Virus record (IMG/VR): IMGVR_UViG_3300042897_000994
Span: 1-64,000 of that record
From: a virus
DNA: 64,000 nucleotides
Direction: 5' to 3' (one strand)
The position numbers and the translations under genes were made by a program. Below, one piece after another: positions 50,764 through 58,909 of the stretch (its first letter is position 1; each line of letters starts with the position of its first letter). Under the pieces are notes generated by a model, which saw only the letters and a program-made list of their open reading frames with translations, was not told where the DNA came from and did not search any database.

Positions 50764-52169
50764 TGTTATTAGACATAGAACAGCGTGGTAAAGAACTTAT
50801 CGTTTCTTATTACAACAAAGAAGGAAACACTGCCTTTAAAAAATATAAGCTACCTTCCGTTTCTAACTGGGCCGTATGTAATCCAAAAGACAAAGGAAAG
50901 TCCGAAGAATTTAAAAACTGGGATGGCCGACCAGTAAGACTGGCACCTAGTAAAGCTTATGATAAATATTCTCTAATTCAATTTTTAGAAAATTTACCAG
51001 AAGAAGAATCATTTGAAATTTTTGAATATTGTCTTCCAAAGATTTATTTTGTAGATATTGAGGTTGAAGTTACCGATTCTTTTCCAGAACCAGAAAGAGC
51101 AGAAAATCCAGTTACTACAATAGCAATTGTTACACCGACTGGACAGTCTATTGTTTTAGCAACAAAAGATTTAAAAAGAGAAAATCAAATAGAAATACAA
51201 GAATCTATTAATGACTATTTCTTAGAAGAAGATGTTTCTTTTAACTTTGTTTATAAAGTTTTTTCATCTGAATATGATATGCTTTATACGTTTTTCCACA
51301 CCTTTGTGAAAAAATTTCCAATGATGACAGGTTGGAACTTTATTAATTTTGACTGGAAATATCTCGTAAATAGAGCAATGAAACTTTCTATTGATGTTTC
51401 AATCGCCTCTCCGACCGGTGCAGTTTGGGGAAAAGAACAAATTCCATTTCATGTAGGTGTGATGGACTATTTGGAACTATACCGAAAATGGGATAGAAGC
51501 GTAGATATTAAAGAAAACTTTACTTTAGATTCAGTTGCCGAAGTTGTTACTGGATATAAGAAAATTAAATACAATGGATCTCTACAAGATCTCTATGAAC
51601 AAGACTATCAGAAATATGTTTATTATAACGTAGTCGATACTTGTCTGGTATTTCTCATACACAGAAAAATTAAAACGATGGAGATTGCTTTAACTATTGC
51701 AAATCTTTGTCGAATTTCTATTTATAAAGCAGCATCACCCGTTGCGGTAACCGAGTCTCTCTTGTGCAGGAAATTCTTGGATAAAGGTCAAGTGATGGCC
51801 AAAGACTGGGAAGCCTCACCAAATAAAGTAAATGGACAATATGCCGGAGCTTATGTAAAACAACCAGAAGTCGGAATGCACAGAGGAGTAGCTTGCTTTG
51901 ACTTTGCTTCTCTATATCCATCAATTATGAGACAGTTGAATGTTAGTCCCGATTCGTTCATTAGAAAGGTAGATCCTAACAATGCAGATGCGGAAAAACG
52001 TGATGATAGAATAGTATCTGTGACTGGCGCAGTATATCGAAAAGATGAATCCATACTCAAGAATATTCTCACAGATCTCTATAATCAGAGAAGAACTTAC
52101 AAGAAAAAGTATTTTGAGTTAGAAGTTAAAGCAGATGAGCTTAGGAAAAAAATTAAGGAAATGAGTTAG
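50763..52169 (+). CDS. 43A: DNA polymerase (family B), N-terminal part: exonuclease plus palm motif A
   Basis: The protein has 468 residues. Proofreading exonuclease motifs are intact: Exo I FVDIEVE (Asp98, Glu100), Exo II NFINFD (192-197) and Exo III YNVVD (288-292). Polymerase motif A is present (DFASLYPS, 380-387, with Asp380). The protein then stops in the fingers helix, ending ELEVKADELRKKIKEMS, before motif B. The missing motifs B and C are encoded at 56232. Split family-B polymerases are known in some T4-related phages, for example certain Aeromonas phages and Rhodothermus phage RM378. The two halves must assemble for activity. Confidence 0.92.
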   Translation: MLLDIEQRGKELIVSYYNKEGNTAFKKYKLPSVSNWAVCNPKDKGKSEEFKNWDGRPVRLAPSKAYDKYSLIQFLENLPEEESFEIFEYCLPKIYFVDIEVEVTDSFPEPERAENPVTTIAIVTPTGQSIVLATKDLKRENQIEIQESINDYFLEEDVSFNFVYKVFSSEYDMLYTFFHTFVKKFPMMTGWNFINFDWKYLVNRAMKLSIDVSIASPTGAVWGKEQIPFHVGVMDYLELYRKWDRSVDIKENFTLDSVAEVVTGYKKIKYNGSLQDLYEQDYQKYVYYNVVDTCLVFLIHRKIKTMEIALTIANLCRISIYKAASPVAVTESLLCRKFLDKGQVMAKDWEASPNKVNGQYAGAYVKQPEVGMHRGVACFDFASLYPSIMRQLNVSPDSFIRKVDPNNADAEKRDDRIVSVTGAVYRKDESILKNILTDLYNQRRTYKKKYFELEVKADELRKKIKEMS

Positions 52170-52252
52170 ATTTTTATGGTTAGGCCCACTTTTTCCAATA
52201 TATAATTTAATAGAATTGCTTATGTCTACTATCTAACATATAAAAGACTAAT

Positions 52253-52281
52253 GAAGGACCTCTTACAAAAAGAGGTCCTTC
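52253..52281 (+). terminator. Perfect 12-bp hairpin between polymerase part 1 and nrdB
   Basis: GAAGGACCTCTT - ACAAA - AAGAGGTCCTTC, followed by TTGTCTC, so the T-tract is poor. It lies in a 183 nt gap that holds no gene. A terminator or RNA-processing site is possible. The rest of the gap is AT-rich with TATATAATTT near 52200 and an A-rich nrdB leader. Confidence 0.6.
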
Positions 52282-52352
52282 TTGTCTCTAAAACTTTTAA
52301 AACTAATAAGCAGTTTTTAAAAAACAAAAGATAAAAAAACACTAAAATACAC

Positions 52353-53345
52353 ATGGGATTATTTGACAACAGAGTAGCTTTTAAGCCTTTTGAATATCCG
52401 GCTTACTTTACAGATGGATGGCTATTACAGGCTCAAAGTTTCTGGCTTCACACCGAAATTCCAATGCAGGGGGATGTTAAAGATTGGAATGAGAATCTAG
52501 CGCCACACGAAAAGAATCTCGTAGGAAATATTCTCTTGGGCTTTGCTCAAACTGAATGCGCAGTTTCTGATTATTGGACAGGAATGGTAACTAACTGGTT
52601 TCCGAAACATGAAATCAAGCACATGGCTATGATGTTTGGTTCACAAGAAACGATTCATGCCACTGCATATTCATATTTGAACGAAACTCTAGGATTAGAA
52701 GACTTTGAAGCATTCTTGCATGAACCTGCAACATCTGAAAAGTTCGAACTTTTAGTTTCTACCAAAGCAGAGTATAATTATGAAGATCTTAAATGGAATA
52801 AAGACGCTAGAAATGATGTTGCCAAATCTTTAGCTATTTTTTCTGCTTTCGCCGAAGGTGTTTCTTTATATTCATCATTTGCCGTTTTATATTCATTCCA
52901 GATGAGAAATCTTCTCAAAGGAATAGGACAGCAAATGAAGTGGAGTGTTAGAGATGAATCTTTACATTCTAGAATGGGTTGCCAATTATTTCGTCATATG
53001 TGTGATGAATATCCTGATCTAAAAAAGAATGTAATGTATCAGGTTATCGAAGCAGCAGAATTGATTGTAGAGCTTGAACATAAATTTATTGACAAAATGT
53101 TCGAAATGGGAGATTTAGAGAATCTTAAAGCTGAAGATTTAAAGCACTTTATTCTTAAAAGAGCTAATGAAAAACTGGTAGAGCTTGGATATGAACCTCA
53201 TTTTGAATATGATAAAGAATCTGCAGATCAGTTAGAATGGTTTTATCATTTAACGGGAGGATTAACACACACTGACTTTTTTGCATTAAGACCTACCGAC
53301 TATTCAAAAGCCGGCGAAGGAGAAGATTGGGAAGATATATTTTAA
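52353..53345 (+). CDS. nrdB: Class I ribonucleotide reductase, small subunit
   Basis: The protein has 330 residues. Di-iron ligands are visible as Glu68 (TECAVSDYW), Glu99 and His102 (QETIHATAYSY), Glu168 (AEGVSLYSS), and Glu202 and His205 (RDESLHSRM). Tyr106 lies four residues after His102, where E. coli R2 has its radical Tyr122, so a tyrosyl radical is possible. The first ligand is Glu instead of Asp84, at the same 31-residue spacing from the next ligand. The sequence style resembles Bacteroidota R2 proteins. It works with the NrdA encoded 7 nt downstream to make dNDPs. Confidence 0.95.
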   Translation: MGLFDNRVAFKPFEYPAYFTDGWLLQAQSFWLHTEIPMQGDVKDWNENLAPHEKNLVGNILLGFAQTECAVSDYWTGMVTNWFPKHEIKHMAMMFGSQETIHATAYSYLNETLGLEDFEAFLHEPATSEKFELLVSTKAEYNYEDLKWNKDARNDVAKSLAIFSAFAEGVSLYSSFAVLYSFQMRNLLKGIGQQMKWSVRDESLHSRMGCQLFRHMCDEYPDLKKNVMYQVIEAAELIVELEHKFIDKMFEMGDLENLKAEDLKHFILKRANEKLVELGYEPHFEYDKESADQLEWFYHLTGGLTHTDFFALRPTDYSKAGEGEDWEDIF

Positions 53346-53352
53346 AATAGAA

Positions 53353-55131
53353 ATGAAAAATTACGGAGATGATTTAGGCTGGGAATTGGGAGTTGATTTT
53401 CCAGTTTGGGGTAACACAGAAATTTATGTTAAAACAATATCCAAGGGGTATCTTCTAGCCGGAGAAACCCCAAAGGACGCATATTGGAGAGTATCTACAG
53501 CAGTTGCTCGTAGATTAGGAAAGCCGCACATGGCTAGCAAGTTCTTTGATTTTATTTGGAGAGGCTGGCTCAATTTAGCAACTCCTGTTTTGTCTAACAC
53601 TGGCACTGATAGAGGTTTACCTATCTCTTGCTTTGGTATAGATGTAGGAGATTCTATTCAAGAAATTGGATCGAAAAATCTAGAAATGATGCTTTTAGCC
53701 AAACATGGTGGAGGAGTAGGAGTCGGAGTCAACCTGGTTAGATCTGCTGGATCCAGAATTACTGGAAATGGTACTTCAGACGGTGTAGTTCCCTTCTGCA
53801 AAATATATGACTCAACTATTTTAGCTACTAATCAGGGTTCGGTACGTAGAGGAGCCGCCTCAGTTAATCTAAATATTGAACATGGAGACTTTGATGAATG
53901 GATTGAAATCAGAGAACCTAAAGGAGACGTAAATCGCCAATCTTTAAATTTACATCAATGTGTAGTAGTTGGTGATAAATTTATGCGAAGGGTTGAAGAT
54001 GGAGATCCAGAAGCTAGAAGAAAGTGGAGTAAGGTTCTACAAAAGAGAAAAGCCACAGGAGAACCTTATATCATGTTTAAAGGTAATGTGAACAAGCAAA
54101 ATCCAGAGGCTTACAAGCAAAACGGTCTTAAAGTATTTATGACTAATATTTGTAGTGAAATTACTCTACATACAGATGAATCACATTCATTTGTATGCTG
54201 TTTGTCTTCTGTAAATTTAGCTAAGTATGATGAATGGAAAGACACCGATTTAATCTACACTGCTATTTGGTTCTTGGATGGAGTTTTGGAAGAATTCATC
54301 CAAAGAGCTAAAAACATGAGAGGTTTTGAAAACTCAGTTCGTTCAGCTGAAAAGGGTCGAGCATTAGGATTAGGAGTTTTAGGATGGCATACATATCTCC
54401 AACAGAAAGGCATACCATTTGAAGGTCTACCGGCTCAGTTTGAAACTAGAAGAATTTTTTCTCAGATGAAAATTGAAGCAGAAAGAGCTTCTAGGGATAT
54501 GGCTACTGAATGCGGAGAACCTTTATGGTGTGTAGGTACAGGTATGAGAAATACTCACCTGATGGCAATTGCACCTACAGTTTCAAATTCAAAGCTTTCA
54601 GGAAATGTTTCTGCTGGAATTGAACCATGGGCTGCAAATGTATTCACAGAACAAACTGCCAAAGGCACATTTATCAGAAAGAATCCCGAATTAGAAAGAG
54701 TTCTTCGCAAAATAGGAATTAATAATAGAGATACTTGGGACAAAATTCTCGAAGATGGAGGATCCGTTCAAGATATCGGCGAATTAGATAAGTGGGGATT
54801 TATAAACGGAAAACTAACAAATGAGATATCTGAAACCGCAATTCAAAATAAAGAAGTAGATTGGGTTAAAGATGTCTTTAAAACATTTAAAGAAATAAAT
54901 CAGCTAGATCTTATAAAGCAGGCGGGTATTCGCCAGCAATATGTAGATCAGTCAGTTTCTTTAAATTTGGCATTCCCTTCTCAAGCAAATCCGAAGTGGA
55001 TTAATCAAGTTCATTTAGAAGCTTGGAAACAGGGAATAAAAACTCTCTACTATATGAGAACTGAATCTGTATTAAGAGGTGACATAGCAATAAGAGCAAC
55101 AGATCCTGATTGCGTAAGTTGCGACGGTTAA
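53353..55131 (+). CDS. nrdA: Class I ribonucleotide reductase, large subunit (no ATP cone)
   Basis: The protein has 592 residues, shorter than E. coli NrdA (761). It starts at the catalytic region and lacks the N-terminal ATP-cone. Catalytic residues are present: Cys93 (PISCF), N-x-C-x-E at 265-269 with Cys267 as thiyl radical site, Cys282, the tyrosine pair Tyr566-Tyr567 (LYYMRTES) and the C-terminal CVSC pair (587, 590) that passes electrons. Loss of the ATP cone should remove dATP overall-activity inhibition, useful for a phage needing high dNTP levels. It is the second gene lying between the polymerase halves. Confidence 0.95.
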   Translation: MKNYGDDLGWELGVDFPVWGNTEIYVKTISKGYLLAGETPKDAYWRVSTAVARRLGKPHMASKFFDFIWRGWLNLATPVLSNTGTDRGLPISCFGIDVGDSIQEIGSKNLEMMLLAKHGGGVGVGVNLVRSAGSRITGNGTSDGVVPFCKIYDSTILATNQGSVRRGAASVNLNIEHGDFDEWIEIREPKGDVNRQSLNLHQCVVVGDKFMRRVEDGDPEARRKWSKVLQKRKATGEPYIMFKGNVNKQNPEAYKQNGLKVFMTNICSEITLHTDESHSFVCCLSSVNLAKYDEWKDTDLIYTAIWFLDGVLEEFIQRAKNMRGFENSVRSAEKGRALGLGVLGWHTYLQQKGIPFEGLPAQFETRRIFSQMKIEAERASRDMATECGEPLWCVGTGMRNTHLMAIAPTVSNSKLSGNVSAGIEPWAANVFTEQTAKGTFIRKNPELERVLRKIGINNRDTWDKILEDGGSVQDIGELDKWGFINGKLTNEISETAIQNKEVDWVKDVFKTFKEINQLDLIKQAGIRQQYVDQSVSLNLAFPSQANPKWINQVHLEAWKQGIKTLYYMRTESVLRGDIAIRATDPDCVSCDG

Positions 55132-55178
55132 ACTTTTTCTACTTTCACTATAAAATAAAACAAAAAAATAAGAAAAAC

Positions 55179-55355
55179 ATGGAAAAATTCGAAAAAATCA
55201 AAGCATTGATCGCAGAAGCAGAAGCTGATGTAGAAAAATTCTACGAAAAAGGAAACAAATCTGCAGGTACTCGTATCCGTAAGGCTATGCAAGACTTGAA
55301 GAAACTTGCTCAAGAAATGCGTCAAGACGTTCAAGATACTAAGAATACAGCGTAA
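55179..55355 (+). CDS. Hc1-type histone-like DNA-binding protein, 58 aa
   Basis: The frame is open from 55110, but the ATG at 55179 after an A-rich leader (AAAATAAGAAAAAC) gives the expected start. The protein (MEKFEKIKALIAEAEADV, then GNKSAGTRIRKAMQDLKKLA) matches the small histone H1-like Hc1 family found in Bacteroidota and chlamydiae, in which GNKxAGTRxRK is the signature. It would bind and compact DNA or compete with host nucleoid proteins. Arginine is written CGT in four of five cases, whereas AGA dominates elsewhere. Together with its own leader and terminator this suggests high expression and possibly recent capture from a host. Confidence 0.85.
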   Translation: MEKFEKIKALIAEAEADVEKFYEKGNKSAGTRIRKAMQDLKKLAQEMRQDVQDTKNTA

Positions 55356-55380
55356 TTCAGTAATCTATCACATCTGAATT

Positions 55381-55414
55381 AAAAGAGCCTCTGCTAAAGC
55401 AGGGGCTTTTTTTT
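55381..55414 (+). terminator. Intrinsic terminator after the Hc1-like gene
   Basis: AAAAGAGCCTCTGC - TAAA - GCAGGGGCTTTTTTTT, a long stem with one G-T pair in the core and an eight-T tail. Confidence 0.92.
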
Positions 55415-55456
55415 GAAAACTTTATGATTCTATATTGAAACTAATGGTTTTTTGAC

Positions 55457-55465
55457 TATATAAAA
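55457..55465 (+). promoter_or_regulatory. Late-promoter-like element before the clamp gene
   Basis: GACTATATAAAAAAG, core TATATAAAA, 14 nt before the ATG at 55480. It is the only copy that precedes a replication gene; it has C instead of G-A before the core. Confidence 0.55.
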
Positions 55466-55479
55466 AAGAAAAATAATAA

Positions 55480-56232
55480 ATGGAAATCAAAATTAAGAAA
55501 ATAGACACTGCAGAATTTCAGTTGTTTGTTAAGAAATTATTGTCTATCGACAAGTTCATTTTTATGAAAGTTGGAGAAAAGGTTACATCTTCTTCTGTCT
55601 TTCTTCCACAACGGGATGCCGTAAAATTAGTAAACGTTAAGACTTCTGATCTTTTTGATTCTGAAGCTTGGCCTGATCAACCGGTTAAAGTTTCTTTCTT
55701 TAATGGAAATAAGATTATAGAAGCTCTTTCTCATTTCGGTGGAGAATGTTCAGGAAAAATTATCTATGATAAAGTAGGGAATGATTTTGTTGCAAGTGAC
55801 TTTATTATTGAAAATGATAATCTAAAGATCAAACTCTTTTGCGCGGATCCAAGTTTAAACTTTATGGATATGAAAGAAGATGAAACCAAGAGAGCATTTA
55901 CAACTACAGATTCAAAATTCTCTTTTGAACTTTTAACAATCCATGCAGACAAGATGAAGTCTCTTTTCTCTCTCGATAAAGAAAAAGAAACTTATAAGTT
56001 ATATGCAGATTCTAGAGGTGTAAGTATTAAAGGTGAAAATTATGATGCCATCATTACTCACTCTGTTGAAATGGATTCTGAAAATGAAGAAGTTACAATT
56101 TATAAAAAGTATAGTCCTCTTCTAGATAAAGAAAACTACAAAGTAGTAGTATGCGGAAATAAAATTGTATTTAAGTCTCTAGATACTGCAACATATTTAA
56201 CTGTAGCTGTAGCTATCATAGACGAAGAATAA
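55480..56232 (+). CDS. 45: Probable sliding clamp, gp45-like
   Basis: The protein has 250 residues (T4 gp45: 228). It is an acidic beta/alpha protein with two similar-looking halves and no catalytic motif. It ends in a strand pair of clamp type (NKIVFKSLDTATYLTVAVAI). It lies between NrdA/Hc1 and the second polymerase half, overlapping the latter's start by 1 nt (TAATG). By family knowledge the clamp tethers the polymerase and, in T4, activates late transcription. The assignment leans on context and size, because clamps diverge strongly. No clamp-loader gene (gp44/gp62) is seen in the window. Confidence 0.65.
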   Translation: MEIKIKKIDTAEFQLFVKKLLSIDKFIFMKVGEKVTSSSVFLPQRDAVKLVNVKTSDLFDSEAWPDQPVKVSFFNGNKIIEALSHFGGECSGKIIYDKVGNDFVASDFIIENDNLKIKLFCADPSLNFMDMKEDETKRAFTTTDSKFSFELLTIHADKMKSLFSLDKEKETYKLYADSRGVSIKGENYDAIITHSVEMDSENEEVTIYKKYSPLLDKENYKVVVCGNKIVFKSLDTATYLTVAVAIIDEE

Positions 56233-57368
56233 TGAAAGAAGATATAGAAGATCTAAAAAAACAACTTAAAGAAATAGAACAAGAGTCTCAGAAGTATTAC
56301 AACTACGAACAAGCTGTTAAATTAACTCTAAACTCAATTTACGGCGCATTCGGTAATGAGTGGTTCTATTTCTTTAATGTAGACATTGCAGAAACAATTA
56401 CCCTGCAAGGTCAAGACGCAATCTTTTATACCGAAAAACTGATCAATAAGTACTTTCATGATTTTTGGCACAAAGACACGGAAGTACATAAGGAGCTTGG
56501 AATTGAGATTAAAGGCGAAGTAAAGAAGCCTATTGTAATCTACATCGACACAGACTCATGTTATCTTAGATTCGAAGAAGTTCTTGAAAAATGTACTTGG
56601 GATAAATCAGAAAAAGAATTTATTCTCAAGATTTATAATATCAGACTAAAGTCATACATTGAAAATGTTCTTAGTTCCTATGCAAAAAAGAACAACTCTG
56701 ATAACTTTCTTTCATTCGAACTTGAATCGATAGCCAAAAATGCAATCTGGCTAGCAAAAAAGAAATACATGCAAAACATTGTATGGAAAGATCCAGATAT
56801 TCATTTCGAGGCCTTGAGTAAAATAAGTACAAAAGGATTTGAAATCATACAATCAAGTACTCCGCTTTTCGCTCGAAACAAGCTAAAGGAAATCATCAAA
56901 TATATCTTTTCAGTAGATAAAGTAAATTATCCAGATTTGATTGCTCTTTTGAAAAAAATTAAAAGAGAATTTAAACTTGCAAATATCGAGCATATATGTT
57001 TCAATCTAAGAATTGGAAACTATCAGAAATATATTGTTAACGACTATTCTGAATTTGAAATAGCTTCAGGTTGTCCAATGCACGTTAGGGCATCTGGGTA
57101 TTATAATTATTTACTAAATAACAGTACGCACAAAGGAAAATATAAACTTCTTGCCAATTCAGAAAAGGTAAAAATGTATATAAGCAAAGATTCTGCATGT
57201 GACGTATTTGCATTTCCTCCTGGGAATCACCCTTATGAATTTGCACCTTCAGTAGATTATGATGCACAATTCGAAAAAGCAATAATTGATCCTATGAATC
57301 GAGTTATTGCGGCAATGAGCCTTCCTATACTAGATAGAAATTTAATTTATACAACAACGCTCTTTTAA
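56232..57368 (+). CDS. 43B: DNA polymerase (family B), C-terminal part: motifs B and C, thumb
   Basis: The protein has 378 residues. Residues ~3-22 (EDIEDLKKQLKEIEQESQ) are a coiled-coil-like helix, followed by motif B K-LTLNSIYG (30-38) and motif C YIDTDS (Asp106, Asp108), then a helical thumb region. Motif A and the exonuclease are encoded 4 kb upstream. In family-B enzymes the fingers are a two-helix hairpin between motifs A and B. The split falls at the hairpin tip, so the helical ends of both halves could pair. It overlaps the clamp stop by 1 nt and the recombinase gene follows 7 nt later. Confidence 0.92.
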   Translation: MKEDIEDLKKQLKEIEQESQKYYNYEQAVKLTLNSIYGAFGNEWFYFFNVDIAETITLQGQDAIFYTEKLINKYFHDFWHKDTEVHKELGIEIKGEVKKPIVIYIDTDSCYLRFEEVLEKCTWDKSEKEFILKIYNIRLKSYIENVLSSYAKKNNSDNFLSFELESIAKNAIWLAKKKYMQNIVWKDPDIHFEALSKISTKGFEIIQSSTPLFARNKLKEIIKYIFSVDKVNYPDLIALLKKIKREFKLANIEHICFNLRIGNYQKYIVNDYSEFEIASGCPMHVRASGYYNYLLNNSTHKGKYKLLANSEKVKMYISKDSACDVFAFPPGNHPYEFAPSVDYDAQFEKAIIDPMNRVIAAMSLPILDRNLIYTTTLF

Positions 57369-57375
57369 AAAAACT

Positions 57376-58581
57376 ATGGCAAAAACATTTTCATTTGAAG
57401 ACTTAAACAAAGAAATGTCTAAGATCTCAACTTACGGTGATACTCTCGATAAAAGCGAAGTATCTTCTGTAGAACACCACATTCCTACCGGTAATTATGT
57501 ACTGAATGCATGTCTTACTGGATCGCTTTTCGGCGGATATCCAAATAACAGATCTGTATGTATCGCAGGTCCGTCTGGAACAGGAAAAACATTCTTGATT
57601 TTAAATGGCATTAGAGAAGCTCAAAAACTCGGATATTATACAATTTATTATGATTCAGAAAACGCAGTTGATAGAGATCTAGTTGTAAAATTTGGCATTG
57701 ATCCTGCTAGACTAAGATATGAACCTTGTAATACAGTTCAAGAGTTTAGATCAAGTATCACAAATCTTACTAATACTCTTTTAGAACAAAAGAAGAAAGG
57801 AATTGAAATTCCAAGGATCATGGTTATTTTAGACTCTGCTGGTAACTTAGCAACGCAAAAAGAAATCGATGATGCAAAAACTGGATCTGATAAAGCAGAT
57901 ATGACAAGGGCTAAATTGCTCAAATCGACATTTAGAATCCTGATGACTCAAATGGGGCTATGTAAAATTCCATTTTTATTTACTAATCATACATATCAAA
58001 CACAAGATCTTTTTAGCAAACAAGTTGCGGGCGGAGGAACCGGTCCCGAATATGCAGCTTCTATTATATTGTTTTTAGGTAAAGCTAAACTTTCCGAAGG
58101 CAATGCAACAGGAATTATCGTTACCGCTAAACCAAACAAAAATAGATTTGCCAAACCTACACCTGTAAAATTTTGGATTGATTTTAACAAAGGAATGAAT
58201 CAGTACGTAGGTTTACAAGATTTTATTAGTTGGGATAATTGCGGAATTCAAAGAGGCAAATTTATTAATCAAAAAGATTATGAAAAGCTTTCGGCTTCTG
58301 ATAAAGAAAATTGTAGAGAACACACTTACAATACAGAAAAAGGCGAAGTTACTGTATATTTTCAACCTTCAGAAACAGCAAGAGGTTTAGCTGTAAAACA
58401 TCTTAATGATGTTATAAAACTCACAGACTTATTTACGCCTGAAGTTTTAGATCCAGTTCTTAAAGAATTAGATGAAAACGTTATCCAGCAAATATTTCAA
58501 TACGGTGAGAGTGAAGGTATTGAAACGGAGATAGATGATATTATCAATTCAACAGAAGAAATTGATTCTGAAAATGAGTGA
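57376..58581 (+). CDS. uvsX: UvsX/RecA-like recombinase
   Basis: The protein has 401 residues (T4 UvsX: 391). It has Walker A GPSGTGKT (65-72), YYDSENAVD (the catalytic-Glu region), Walker B IMVILDSAGNL, TRAKLLKSTFRIL and a loop region VAGGGTGPEYAAS. It forms filaments on single strands and drives strand exchange and recombination-dependent replication with UvsY and gp32. The C-terminal tail is acidic (EIDDIINSTEEIDSENE), as is usual for regulation in RecA relatives. It overlaps the next gene by 8 nt. Confidence 0.93.
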   Translation: MAKTFSFEDLNKEMSKISTYGDTLDKSEVSSVEHHIPTGNYVLNACLTGSLFGGYPNNRSVCIAGPSGTGKTFLILNGIREAQKLGYYTIYYDSENAVDRDLVVKFGIDPARLRYEPCNTVQEFRSSITNLTNTLLEQKKKGIEIPRIMVILDSAGNLATQKEIDDAKTGSDKADMTRAKLLKSTFRILMTQMGLCKIPFLFTNHTYQTQDLFSKQVAGGGTGPEYAASIILFLGKAKLSEGNATGIIVTAKPNKNRFAKPTPVKFWIDFNKGMNQYVGLQDFISWDNCGIQRGKFINQKDYEKLSASDKENCREHTYNTEKGEVTVYFQPSETARGLAVKHLNDVIKLTDLFTPEVLDPVLKELDENVIQQIFQYGESEGIETEIDDIINSTEEIDSENE

Positions 58582-58879
58582 TTTTATTCCTGGGATTGAT
58601 CTAAATAAGATCAAAGTAAAACATCTTTTAGGTATTTCTAGCACTCTTTCTAGTTTTCCAGACGATAGTGACATTCTGTATTATTTAGTAGACACAATAT
58701 CCTCTAATCCAAAGTCTGACAAAACCTTTACAGATGTTCAATTATCAAAAAAATTCAATAAAGATCGAGAAGAGATTACTTCTCTTCTCGATTCTCTTTC
58801 ATCTCAAGGCTATGTGAAGAAGCTTAAATCTTTAGATAGCAAGTCGGTATATCAAATACTTAAAAATCCATACCGTTAA
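58574..58879 (+). CDS. Small winged-helix-like protein, 101 aa
   Basis: The frame is open from 58535. The ATG at 58574, overlapping the uvsX stop by 8 nt, is the likely start. Residues ~50-100 (FTDVQLSKKFNKDREEITSL, LDSLSSQGYVKKLKSLD, SKSVYQIL) look like a winged helix-turn-helix: two short helices, a recognition helix, then a beta wing. It lies between uvsX and the gp41 helicase. A helicase-loading or regulatory role is possible, but no T4 counterpart (gp59 is larger and different) is recognised. Confidence 0.65.
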   Translation: MSDFIPGIDLNKIKVKHLLGISSTLSSFPDDSDILYYLVDTISSNPKSDKTFTDVQLSKKFNKDREEITSLLDSLSSQGYVKKLKSLDSKSVYQILKNPYR

Positions 58880-58909
58880 ACTTAATACCTTTTTTGTCTA
58901 TAATTTATA

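Noticed and set aside
55110-55178. Longer N-terminus for the Hc1-like gene
   Set aside because: It runs over the end of nrdA and the A-rich leader; the Hc1 family start matches the ATG at 55179.
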